This document shows, one piece after another, positions 1-6,688 of a stretch of 15,452 nucleotides of DNA. The position numbers were made by a program, and so were the translations under genes. The stretch comes from an uncultured Clostridia bacterium. GTDB taxonomy: Bacteria; Bacillota; Clostridia; Oscillospirales; Acutalibacteraceae. A model generated the notes under the pieces. The model did no database searches. It was not told where the DNA came from and was given only the letters and a program-made list of their open reading frames with translations. The DNA lies in NCBI GenBank assembly GCA_946497265.1, contig CAMMKL010000019.1, positions 1 through 15,452 of the forward strand, read 5' to 3'. Positions within the stretch are counted from its first letter, which is position 1. Every line of letters starts with the position of its first letter.

Positions 1-174
1 AGCATTTGCAATTGCCGACTTGAGCAACTTCTCGAGGTCCTCACAGGCGGCCTTCGGGGTATGCTTGAGTACAGCCATCGCGTAATCGACCGGCTTGTTG
101 CGGATCAGGTCCAGCACGATCGACACCTTACGGGGAGAAATGCGGGCGTACTTCAAATAAGCCCTTGCTTCCAT
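1..174 (-). CDS. rplV: Large-subunit ribosomal protein L22 (uL22), N-terminal part
   Basis: The first 58 codons of L22 are visible; the rest lies beyond the left edge. The N-terminus MEARAYLKYARISPRKV is the family signature, including the ARISPRK stretch that contacts 23S rRNA. L22 is an assembly protein that lines the polypeptide exit tunnel with a beta-hairpin, which is not in this window. It is the seventh gene of the S10 operon, 22 bp after rpsS. An AGGAG motif about 9 nt upstream of the ATG at 174 supports this start. The open frame runs to base 1 without a stop. Identification is secure. Confidence 0.96.
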   Translation of the reverse strand, partial: MEARAYLKYARISPRKVSIVLDLIRNKPVDYAMAVLKHTPKAACEDLEKLLKSAIANA

Positions 175-196
175 GCTATACACTCCTTTCGGCCGT

Positions 197-469
197 TTAT
201 TTTGTCGTTTTGGAACCGGCGTGACCCTTGAAGGTACGGGTGGGGGCAAACTCGCCGAGCTTGTGCCCAACCATATCTTCCGTCACATAAACCGGAACAT
301 GCTTGCGTCCATCGTGGACGGCAAAGGTATGGCCAACGAAATCCGGGAAGATGGTGGAGGATCTGCTCCAAGTCTTCAGGACCTTTTTCTCGCCAGCCTC
401 GTTCATTGCTTGAATCCTTTTCAGCAGCACGGGCTGAACATAAGGACCCTTTTTAATGCTTCTGCCCAT
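197..469 (-). CDS. rpsS: Small-subunit ribosomal protein S19 (uS19)
   Basis: S19 is a 30S head protein that forms a complex with S13 near the A and P sites. The 90-residue product has the usual family length and opens with the characteristic MGRSIKKGPYV. It continues with the conserved WSRSSTIFPDFVGHTFAVHDGRKHVPVYVTE region (about residues 33-64) and HKLGEFAPTRTF (about 68-79). An AGGAG ribosome binding site lies about 8 nt before the ATG at 469. The gene sits between rplB and rplV in the canonical S10 operon order with a 21 bp gap to rplB, so it is co-transcribed and probably regulated only at operon level. Confidence 0.98.
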   Translation of the reverse strand: MGRSIKKGPYVQPVLLKRIQAMNEAGEKKVLKTWSRSSTIFPDFVGHTFAVHDGRKHVPVYVTEDMVGHKLGEFAPTRTFKGHAGSKTTK

Positions 470-490
470 AGTTCAAAGCTCCTTTCTGCC

Positions 491-1324
491 TTACTTGCCG
501 TTTCTGCGCTTCACGATAAATTTATCGGAGCGGTTGTGCTTTGCGCGGGTCTTGTAGCCAAGCGCAGGCTTACCCCAAGGGGTAACCGGGCCGGGACGCC
601 CAACGGGAGATTTGCCTTCACCACCGCCGTGGGGGTGGTCGCAGGGGTTCATAACGGAACCGCGTACGGTAGGTCTCCAACCCATGTTGCGCTTACGGCC
701 GGCTTTACCGATCTTCACATTCTCGTGATCGATGTTGCCGACCTGCCCGATGGTGGCCATGCACTGCACCGGCACGTTCCTCAGTTCGCCGGAAGGAAGC
801 CTTAACAGCGCCATGCCGTTTTCCTTGGCCATCAGCTGGGCCATGTTGCCCGCCGCGCGTGCAAGCTGGGCGCCTTTGCCGGGGTACAGCTCTACGTTAT
901 GGATGAAGGTACCGGTGGGGATGTTGGCAAGCGGCAGGGCGTTGCCGGGTTTAATATCAGCCGTGGTACCGGCCACAATCGTATCGCCAACCTTCAGGCC
1001 GTTAGGGGCGATGATATATCTCTTTTCGCCGTCCTCATATTCCACCAACGCGATGTGAGCGGAACGGTTCGGATCGTATTCCAGGGTCAATACCTTGCCC
1101 GGGATATCGAACTTCTGGCGCTTGAAGTCGATGATGCGGTACTTTCTGCGGTTTCCGCCGCCGCGGTGGCGGACGGTGATTCTGCCGTAGCTGTTGCGGC
1201 CGGACTTCTTGTTGAGCGGTGCAAGAAGGCTCTTCTCGGGCGCTACCTTGGAAAGCCCGGAATAATCGGTCACCGACATATTGCGCCGTGCGGGGGAAGT
1301 CGGTTTATAGTTAATGATAGGCAT
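491..1324 (-). CDS. rplB: Large-subunit ribosomal protein L2 (uL2)
   Basis: L2 is one of the most conserved 50S proteins and is needed for subunit association and peptidyl-transferase centre assembly. The 277-residue length is typical. The N-terminal part has RGGGNRRKYRIIDFKR (about 54-69). The C-terminal part carries DHPHGGGEGKSPVGRPGPVTPWGKP (about 227-251), which includes the family's functionally important histidine, and the end is RSDKFIVKRRNGK. It lies between rplW and rpsS in the S10 operon. The 75 bp gap to rplW contains only a weak 6 bp stem. The long plus-strand open frames opposite it are antisense shadows. Identification is secure. Confidence 0.98.
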   Translation of the reverse strand: MPIINYKPTSPARRNMSVTDYSGLSKVAPEKSLLAPLNKKSGRNSYGRITVRHRGGGNRRKYRIIDFKRQKFDIPGKVLTLEYDPNRSAHIALVEYEDGEKRYIIAPNGLKVGDTIVAGTTADIKPGNALPLANIPTGTFIHNVELYPGKGAQLARAAGNMAQLMAKENGMALLRLPSGELRNVPVQCMATIGQVGNIDHENVKIGKAGRKRNMGWRPTVRGSVMNPCDHPHGGGEGKSPVGRPGPVTPWGKPALGYKTRAKHNRSDKFIVKRRNGK

Positions 1325-1399
1325 TTGGTTTCACACTCCTCATGATGGCTTTGCGGGGAAATGCCGGTTCCCCATACGTTGCCCCTGCGTCATGCAGGA

Positions 1400-1690
1400 T
1401 TACATCATGCCTTCGAAGAATTCGATTGGCTTGCTGTCCTCTTTCAGGGTAACGAACGCTTTTTTCCAGGATGGGGTGTAGCCTTCGCTTCTGCCCTGGC
1501 GGCGCATATGGCCTCTGACGTGTACGGTGTTGACCTTGGCGACCTTCACGCCGAAAAGTTCCTCGACTGCTTTGGCAATTTCGATTTTGTTGGCGTCTTT
1601 GCAAACCTCAAAGGTGTACTTCTTTTCCGGCATGCCGGCCATGCTCTTTTCGGTGATGATCGGGCGGATTACGATATCCTGTGCTGCCAT
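1400..1690 (-). CDS. rplW: Large-subunit ribosomal protein L23 (uL23)
   Basis: L23 lies at the exit of the peptide tunnel and docks trigger factor and the signal recognition particle. The 96-residue product has typical bacterial length. Family signatures include DIVIRPIITEKSM (about residues 5-17), YTFEVCKDANKIEIAKAVEELFGVKV (about 25-50) and the basic GHMRRQGRSEGYTPSWKKAFVTLKE loop (about 60-84). Its ATG overlaps the rplD stop codon (TAATG at 1688-1692), and the AGGAGG ribosome binding site lies inside the last codons of rplD, so the two genes are probably translationally coupled. It ends with a Met-Met dipeptide before TAA. Confidence 0.97.
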   Translation of the reverse strand: MAAQDIVIRPIITEKSMAGMPEKKYTFEVCKDANKIEIAKAVEELFGVKVAKVNTVHVRGHMRRQGRSEGYTPSWKKAFVTLKEDSKPIEFFEGMM

Positions 1691-2313
1691 TATGCATACA
1701 CCTCCTCAATCTTGCTCACAGCTCCCTTGAGGACGATCAGCTTGTTCGCGTCCAGCATATCGTACACATTCAGGGTGTTGACCTGTGCGGTCTTTACGCC
1801 CGGGATGTTTCTGGCGGACTTGATCACCTTTTCGTTTACCTCGGGGAGTACGATGAGAGCCTTCTTGTCAGCGCCCAGGGCGCTGAGCATATTGGCGATG
1901 GTCTTTGTCTTGAACTCGTCGAGCTGGATATCGTCCAGCACGATGAGGTCGTTGTCCAGCACCTTGCTGGAGAAAGCGGACTTCATAGCGAGCCGCCTTA
2001 CCTTTTTGTTAACCGTATAACGGTAGCTGCGGGGCTTGGGAGCAAACACAATACCACCGTGCGTCCACTGGGGAGCGCGGGTGGAACCCTGTCTTGCATG
2101 GCCGGTCCCTTTTTGTCTCCACGGTTTTTTGCCGCCGCCGGAAACCTCGGACCGGGTCAGTGCGGACTGGGTGCCCTGGCGCTGGTTGGCGAGATAGTTT
2201 TTCACCATCTCGTGCATCACAACGGCGTTGGGCTCCATTCCGAATATAGCGTCGGAAAGGTCGATTTGGCCTACTTCCTTACCTGCCATATCAAGTACTG
2301 CTACTTTAGGCAT
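1690..2313 (-). CDS. rplD: Large-subunit ribosomal protein L4 (uL4)
   Basis: L4 binds 23S rRNA and lines the exit tunnel constriction. In gamma-proteobacteria it also represses its own S10 operon by binding the mRNA leader; whether it does so here is unknown, but the leader upstream of rpsJ makes it a fair question. The 207-residue length fits. The basic extended loop with SGGGKKPWRQKGTGHARQG (about 59-77) and the following STRAPQWTHGGIVFAPKPRSY is diagnostic. The C-terminal globular part has IVLDDIQLDEFKTK and LNVYDMLDANKLIVLK. The gap to rplC is 17 bp and the stop overlaps the rplW start. Confidence 0.98.
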   Translation of the reverse strand: MPKVAVLDMAGKEVGQIDLSDAIFGMEPNAVVMHEMVKNYLANQRQGTQSALTRSEVSGGGKKPWRQKGTGHARQGSTRAPQWTHGGIVFAPKPRSYRYTVNKKVRRLAMKSAFSSKVLDNDLIVLDDIQLDEFKTKTIANMLSALGADKKALIVLPEVNEKVIKSARNIPGVKTAQVNTLNVYDMLDANKLIVLKGAVSKIEEVYA

Positions 2314-2330
2314 TACAATTCCTCCTTCCC

Positions 2331-2963
2331 TTACGCTTTCACGCTTTCGCGGATGACTACCGTGCCGCCGTTCGGGCCGGGGATAGCACCCTTGATCGCA
2401 ATCAAATTGTTTTCAGCGTCTACTTTGGCAACCAGCAGGTTCTGCACAGTCACTCTCTCGGCGCCCAGATGGCCGGCCATTTTCAGGCCCTTCCATACTC
2501 TGGAAGGCGAGGAGCAGGCGCCGTTGGAACCGCCGTGGCGGGCAACCGGGCCGGAACCGTGGGTTTCCTTTAATCTGCTGTGATTCCAGCGCTTGATAAC
2601 GCCGGCGTAGCCTTTACCTTTGCTCGTGCCGGTCACATCGACCTTGTCGCCGTTTGCAAAGACGTCCGCTTTGATGATATCGCCCACATTGTAGGCGTCG
2701 ATGTCGTCAAAACGGAACTCGCGGAGAATTTTCTTGGGCGCGACGCCCCCTTTCGCGAAGTGGCCTGCCATGGGCTTTTTGACCTTGTGGGCCTTCAGGT
2801 CGCCAAAACCGATCTGCACGGCGGCATAGCCGTCGTTTTCCACGGTTTTCTTCTGGCTTACCACGCAGGGACCTGCTTCAACGACGGTTACCGGGACAAC
2901 TCTGCCCTTTTCATCGAAGATCTGCGTCATGCCGACCTTCTTGCCGATGATAGCTTTTTGCAT
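2331..2963 (-). CDS. rplC: Large-subunit ribosomal protein L3 (uL3)
   Basis: L3 is an early 50S assembly protein near the peptidyl-transferase centre. The 210-residue product opens MQKAIIGKKVGMTQIFDEKGRVVPVTVVEAGPC and carries TGTSKGKGYAGVIKRW (about 112-127) and GPVARHGGSNGACSSPSRVWKG (about 138-159), all diagnostic. A consensus AGGAGG at 2971-2976 lies 7 nt before the ATG at 2963. The 84 bp gap to rpsJ contains a short hairpin upstream of this binding site (arms GTTGGC 2989-2994 and GCCAAC 3001-3006), too weak to call regulatory. The C-terminus IRESVKA is slightly shorter than in Escherichia coli. Confidence 0.98.
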   Translation of the reverse strand: MQKAIIGKKVGMTQIFDEKGRVVPVTVVEAGPCVVSQKKTVENDGYAAVQIGFGDLKAHKVKKPMAGHFAKGGVAPKKILREFRFDDIDAYNVGDIIKADVFANGDKVDVTGTSKGKGYAGVIKRWNHSRLKETHGSGPVARHGGSNGACSSPSRVWKGLKMAGHLGAERVTVQNLLVAKVDAENNLIAIKGAIPGPNGGTVVIRESVKA

Positions 2964-3047
2964 GATGTTACCTCCTAGTAGGTTATTGGTTGGCTAAAGC
3001 GCCAACATGACCCCATCTGACTGGTTGGTTGAAAAAGCAAATCCGCC

Positions 3048-3359
3048 TTACAGCTTGATTTCGATTTCAACACCGGCAGGGAGTTCCAGGCTCATCAGGG
3101 ACTCAACGGTCTTGTTCGACGGCCTGAGGATGTCGATAAGCCTTTTGTGGGTTCTCATCTCGAACTGCTCGCGGCTGTCCTTGTACTTGTGTACGGCGCG
3201 CAGGATGGTGATGATCTGCTTTTCGGTCGGCAGCGGAACGGGGCCGGAAACCCTGGCGCCGGTACGCTTGGCCGTCTCGACGATCCTCTGGGCGGACTGA
3301 TCCACCAGCTGATGATCGTAACCCTTCAGTCTTATCCTAATTTTTTCTTTGACTGCCAC
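3048..3359 (-). CDS. rpsJ: Small-subunit ribosomal protein S10 / NusE (uS10), GTG start
   Basis: S10 is a 30S head protein that doubles as NusE in transcription antitermination. The chosen start is GTG at 3359, giving 103 residues beginning MAVKEKIRIRLKGYDHQLVD, the family's usual length and N-terminus. A consensus AGGAGG lies 8 nt upstream of this GTG. An in-frame ATG at 3392 would add 11 residues not found in the family and would put the ribosome binding site inside the gene, so I rejected it. Diagnostic internal motifs are SGPVPLPTEK, LRAVHKYKDSREQFEMRTHKRLIDIL and the ending LPAGVEIEIKL. It is the first gene of the operon and sits behind a long structured leader. Confidence 0.97.
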   Translation of the reverse strand: MAVKEKIRIRLKGYDHQLVDQSAQRIVETAKRTGARVSGPVPLPTEKQIITILRAVHKYKDSREQFEMRTHKRLIDILRPSNKTVESLMSLELPAGVEIEIKL

Positions 3360-3650
3360 TAAAATCGCCTCCTTATTGTAGTTGGCGGGCAATGCTTTTC
3401 AAATGCTGCCACCCGCCCGGGTGTTTCCCATGCGGGCATTGAAAAACCGGACCGGCTTTCGCCGTCCGGGTCATTTCATTGAAAAGCTTTTGAGCGCAGC
3501 ATAGGCATAAAAGGAGCGCAAGTCACCCTTACCGCCCTTTCGCGCTTCAAACTATTTCGATCGCCCGGTTTAAAATCGGACATACTCCACGGAAAAACCG
3601 GCCATACCGGCCGCAACCTCCCGCTTCAACGCATATCTGTCGCAGTCACG
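3360..3650 (-). promoter_or_regulatory. Untranslated leader of the S10 operon with structured elements
   Basis: About 290 nt separate the predicted transcription start from the rpsJ GTG. In transcript order I see: a short CCGG hairpin followed by TTTTTC (3593-3608), which overlaps the start of an 11-codon open frame with an upstream GGGAGG (3570-3605); a central region with weak GCGC pairings; a stronger hairpin followed by TTTTTC (3442-3469); and a possible hairpin just before the ribosome binding site (GGCGGG near 3411-3416 with CCCGCC near 3384-3389). Leaders of this length upstream of rpsJ are often autoregulatory. That role here is inferred, not shown. Confidence 0.5.
3442..3469 (-). terminator. 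Terminator-like hairpin inside the S10 leader (possible attenuator)
   Basis: On the minus strand the arms CCGGA/TCCGG and CGGC/GCCG pair with a single-base bulge around a GAAA loop, and TTTTTC follows directly. This has the form of an intrinsic terminator, yet it lies between the predicted promoter and rpsJ, about 85 nt before the start codon. A true constitutive terminator here would silence essential genes, so a conditional attenuator is the more sensible reading. An upstream CCGGG (about 3564-3568) could pair with the first arm as an anti-terminator. Confidence 0.5.
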
Positions 3651-3654
3651 CTCC

Positions 3655-3686
3655 ATTATAATAGCATATCCGAAAGCAAATTGCAA
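3655..3686 (-). promoter_or_regulatory. Sigma-A promoter of the S10 operon with A-tracts upstream
   Basis: On the minus strand, TTGCAA (3681-3686) is followed after 17 nt by TATTAT (3658-3663). The overlapping TATAAT at 3655-3660 offers an alternative -10 with a 20 nt spacer. Upstream to about 3730 the strand is rich in A-tracts resembling a UP element, as expected for a highly expressed ribosomal operon. The motif AAAAATTCTTGCAA occurs twice, 23 bp apart. Confidence 0.65.
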
Positions 3687-3729
3687 GAATTTTTTCTGTA
3701 GTTTTGCAAGAATTTTTCTTTGTTTTTTT

Positions 3730-3948
3730 GTGCTAGTTGTGCTGACAGGAAATACAATATGGCAAACCGCTTACGCTATCATAACCGACCTAGGGACAAT
3801 TTTTATAAATATCTCATCTTGATGCGAACTGATTGCTTTTCAAAGAAGCATTTTTAAAGTACAACCAATTCCCAAACGGCAGGCTCTGTTTACGTTATCA
3901 AAAGAGAAAAAAGCCCCTTTAACATCTCCCGGTTCAAAGGCGAAAATG
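3730..3948. other. AT-rich intergenic stretch without a recognisable gene
   Basis: I see no open frame with a ribosome binding site, no tRNA cloverleaf and no strong promoter here. A weak stem (TGCTT/AAGCA around 3833-3850) is followed by T residues on the plus strand but has nothing obvious to terminate. The stretch separates the S10 promoter from the spoIIE terminator. Confidence 0.4.
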
Positions 3949-4001
3949 AAAGGATGGCGTGCAAGCTGGGGAATTCCCACTTGGCTTACACGCCATCCTT
4001 T
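3949..4001. terminator. Long hairpin downstream of spoIIE, probable terminator
   Basis: A perfect 13 bp stem (AAAGGATGGCGTG at 3949-3961, CACGCCATCCTTT at 3989-4001) encloses a second, smaller stem (CAAG with CTTG, TGGG with CCCA) with a 5-nt asymmetric bulge. It sits about 70 bp after the spoIIE stop. T residues flank the stem on both strands (TTTT on plus, TTTC then ATTTTC on minus), so it may act in both directions. Confidence 0.65.
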
Positions 4002-4069
4002 TATCGATGCTCGCCTCCTTTTTCTATTTTCTCTTATATTGACCCTATGAGTAAGGGCGGAAAGAGCTT

Positions 4070-6421
4070 TTAAGAGGCCAGCACCCGAATGGCCACCGCC
4101 GTCACGTCGTCGTCGTGTCCGTCTGTACGCCTAGCAGCGGCTTCTTCCACAACAGCTTCGGCAAATCGTTGCGGGTCGTCTTTTTCCCACTTCATCAAAA
4201 AATCTTCCAGCCATTCGTCGCCGTTGGCCACCGCCCCGTCGGAAACCATCAGCACCCAATCCTCCGGCTCCAGTTCAAATGTTTTTCGGGCAAAACTGAT
4301 ATCGTGCAGGATACCTGCGGGCAGGGAGGATGCGTCAATGCGCAAAACCTCGCCGCCCCGGCGCACAAGGGTTAAAGGGGCGCCTGCTTTAAGGAACTCC
4401 GCCCTACCGGTATACAGATCAATGCAGGCGACGTCGAGCGTAGCCAGGGACTCTTCCCCTGCCTTGACCACCAGGGCGGAATTGACGATGCGCAGGGCGC
4501 AGTCAAAGCTAAGCCCCGCCTTGGCCAGCTTGCTTAAAATACCGGCCGCCATAGCGCCGTCCACCGCCGCGCGTCCGCCGGTACCCATCCCGTCACTGAT
4601 GACCGCTATCAAGCGGCCCATCCCGTCGTGAAAATAGGTGTAGTGGTCCCCGCACAGCGCGCCGTTGTCACAGGCATGCTGCGCCGTACCCAATTCCGTC
4701 TGGATATCCGGCATTTCACAAAGCTGGATCCGGCAGCAGTCCGGCGCAAGGCTGAGGCAGGGCGCATCCAGCGTGCGTCCGCATAGATGGGATATTTTTT
4801 GTTCAAAACCAAGTGAACGCGCCAGGGCCGCCGCTTCACGAGGCGCTTCTATTTCAACGCTCATATGCCCCAACTGGTCGATGCGGCAACTGATATCGAT
4901 TGCTTCCACCTCCTGTTCCTGTAAAAATGCACGGATTTTTTCCGCCGATTCCAGGTCAAAGCTCTGATATTCCTTTAATTGGCCGGCCATATCCTGTAAA
5001 ATTTCGCTCATCCCGCCGAATTGGTCGGCTACCACCCGGCGCACTTCATCTACCCGGCGTTCCGCCGATTCCCGGGCGGTAAATTCCGCGTAACGGCGGT
5101 TTACATTGCGCATTAATTCATTAAACTTGCTGCAGGTATTGGCAAAATAAGGGGCAAAATCCTCCCGTTCCACCCGTCCATTTTCCCGCAGCCGGACAGT
5201 CAGCCCATTAAAAACATCCACCGTTCCGTCATAATTTTGTTCCCAACAGTAATTTTTCAACCCGCATCGGCGGCAGGTGGTATCCGCTACGCGCGTGTAT
5301 ACGCCGTTGATATCCGATTCCGAAAGCTTCCCCAGCTTTTCGGAAACCACTTCCACCGAATCCGATACGTCGGAAAGCGCCTTGGCCGCGTAATCCAGCC
5401 GCATCACCACCGAACGCCTTAAACCATCGGCCATATTCCGATCATCCGAAACCGGCTTGGAAAAAAGGGCGGAAAACGGTTGTTCCAGTTCTCTTGGAAG
5501 GAACATAAAGATCATGGTAGCAGCCGCCACCTCATAAAGCCCGGCGATGACCGCCGTAACGTCCCCGGTCGCCAACACCATAATCGCATTGGATATGATA
5601 AAGGAACAAGCGCAGCCCACACGGCCCAGCGGTGCAAACAGCCCGGCCATCAGCCCGCCAAACCCGTAGGCTCCCGCCAGATAGATAGAGGTTGGAGAGG
5701 CAAGCCCAAACAGCGAACCTGCCGCCGCGCCGGCAATCGCGCCGCCCGCCGCGCTTCCCAGGCGTGCACAGAATAAAATGGCTACCACCGCAACAATCCG
5801 GCCCACCGACAAGCTTCCAATGGTGATCCCCGCACAAGAAAGTACCAGAATCCCGGCGGAAAGAGCCACACAAGCAATCTGCTGAAAATCCAAGGAAGCA
5901 AGGCCTTTGCGCTTCTCCACCACCTCCTGCGTGCGTACAAAAAAGTAAGAGGCTGCCGCCGCCATCAGGCTCTCTGTGATACAAAGAAGCGCCCCTGCAG
6001 AAGCCGAACCGTCCACCGAAGCAATAGCGAGTCCCGTCGCCAATACCGGGACAAAAGCCACCAGCGGCGCAAACAGAGGATGCTTTCGGATCCGTTCGAG
6101 ATCGTTTAAAGTCCAACGGATGGCCATGACCGCTATGATGGTGGCCAGATAGCGCACGCTTTCCCCGGCGGAGGTCGGCATCAAATACCCAACCAGTGCC
6201 CCTCCCCCCGCCGTTAAAATCGCTTTGAAGGGGGCGGCCGCCACCACCGCTACGCCAAACGGCGCGTACTTATCAAAAATAGTCCCCTGAGAGGCAAGGA
6301 ACCCTATCCCGAGATAGACAAACTGAAACAGAATTTTTGCGGCCACTTGGGAGGAGATCCGTTTTCTTTGTTCTTTTCGTGTAAGAACCAACGCTTTGCC
6401 TTTCAAATAATCACCCGCCAT
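4070..6421 (-). CDS. spoIIE: Stage II sporulation protein E, membrane PP2C-type serine phosphatase
   Basis: SpoIIE dephosphorylates the anti-anti-sigma factor SpoIIAA to switch on sigma-F in the forespore, and it takes part in polar septation with FtsZ. The 783-residue product has the family layout: about ten hydrophobic segments in residues 30-310, a central region with the Cys cluster TTCRRCGLKNYCW (about 383-395), and a C-terminal PP2C domain (about 590-783). Metal-site motifs visible are SDGMGTGG (609-616), SDG (727-729) and GHDDD (768-772). An AGGAAG lies 6 nt before the ATG at 6421. It is slightly shorter than the Bacillus protein (about 830). It lies alone between its own promoter and a terminator, unusually right upstream of the S10 operon. 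Confidence 0.95.
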   Translation of the reverse strand: MAGDYLKGKALVLTRKEQRKRISSQVAAKILFQFVYLGIGFLASQGTIFDKYAPFGVAVVAAAPFKAILTAGGGALVGYLMPTSAGESVRYLATIIAVMAIRWTLNDLERIRKHPLFAPLVAFVPVLATGLAIASVDGSASAGALLCITESLMAAAASYFFVRTQEVVEKRKGLASLDFQQIACVALSAGILVLSCAGITIGSLSVGRIVAVVAILFCARLGSAAGGAIAGAAAGSLFGLASPTSIYLAGAYGFGGLMAGLFAPLGRVGCACSFIISNAIMVLATGDVTAVIAGLYEVAAATMIFMFLPRELEQPFSALFSKPVSDDRNMADGLRRSVVMRLDYAAKALSDVSDSVEVVSEKLGKLSESDINGVYTRVADTTCRRCGLKNYCWEQNYDGTVDVFNGLTVRLRENGRVEREDFAPYFANTCSKFNELMRNVNRRYAEFTARESAERRVDEVRRVVADQFGGMSEILQDMAGQLKEYQSFDLESAEKIRAFLQEQEVEAIDISCRIDQLGHMSVEIEAPREAAALARSLGFEQKISHLCGRTLDAPCLSLAPDCCRIQLCEMPDIQTELGTAQHACDNGALCGDHYTYFHDGMGRLIAVISDGMGTGGRAAVDGAMAAGILSKLAKAGLSFDCALRIVNSALVVKAGEESLATLDVACIDLYTGRAEFLKAGAPLTLVRRGGEVLRIDASSLPAGILHDISFARKTFELEPEDWVLMVSDGAVANGDEWLEDFLMKWEKDDPQRFAEAVVEEAAARRTDGHDDDVTAVAIRVLAS

Positions 6422-6462
6422 TTCATTCTTCCTACGGGGCTTGTCCCGTCTGTACGGCCTCT

Positions 6463-6495
6463 ATTATAAGGCAACGCCTGTAAAACGCCTGTCGC
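6463..6495 (-). promoter_or_regulatory. spoIIE promoter, sigma-A type with long spacer (Spo0A-class)
   Basis: A perfect TATAAT (minus strand, 6463-6468) lies about 42 bp before the spoIIE start. No good -35 exists at 17 bp, but GCGACA (6490-6495) stands 21 bp upstream. A 21-22 bp spacer is known for Spo0A-activated sigma-A promoters such as spoIIE and spoIIG of Bacillus. Two direct copies of ACAGGCGTT (6473-6481 and 6484-6492, period 11 bp) fill the spacer. Candidate 0A boxes are TGTCGCT (plus strand, 6490-6496) and GGCCGAA (minus strand, 6513-6519), compared with consensus TGNCGAA. Confidence 0.6.
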
Positions 6496-6568
6496 TTACT
6501 GGATGGTATTTTTTCGGCCATTATACGGAAATTCTTCCGGAAAGCGAAAACAAAGGAAGATCGGCCAT

Positions 6569-6607
6569 AAAAAAGCTTCGTCCCCATTCTCTCCGGGAAC
6601 GAAGCTT
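6569..6607 (-). terminator. Intrinsic terminator of cca
   Basis: The arms AAGCTTCGT and ACGAAGCTT plus CCC/GGG form a stem of about 12 bp (6573-6607), and on the minus strand a run of six T residues follows. It lies about 80 bp after the cca stop and isolates cca from spoIIE. Confidence 0.85.
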
Positions 6608-6688
6608 GGTTATTCCAAATTTTTATTCCGTCACCACGGCCTCCGGCCGGATGGCAACGCTAAACAGAGCAAAGGCTTTCTGCGCGGG

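Noticed and set aside
173..1345. Long plus-strand open frames opposite rpsS and rplB
   Set aside because: They are antisense to certain ribosomal genes, lack ribosome binding sites and show no recognisable protein features.
1361..2978. Long plus-strand open frames (up to 300 codons) opposite rplW, rplD and rplC
   Set aside because: Shadows of highly conserved ribosomal genes in GC-rich sequence.
3048..3392. rpsJ starting at ATG 3392
   Set aside because: It adds 11 non-family residues and places the AGGAGG inside the gene; GTG 3359 fits the binding site and the family length.
3357..3440. 26-codon frame in the S10 leader whose stop overlaps the rpsJ GTG (TAGTG)
   Set aside because: The overlap looks like coupling, but the frame has no ribosome binding site and begins right after the terminator-like hairpin, so chance is more likely.
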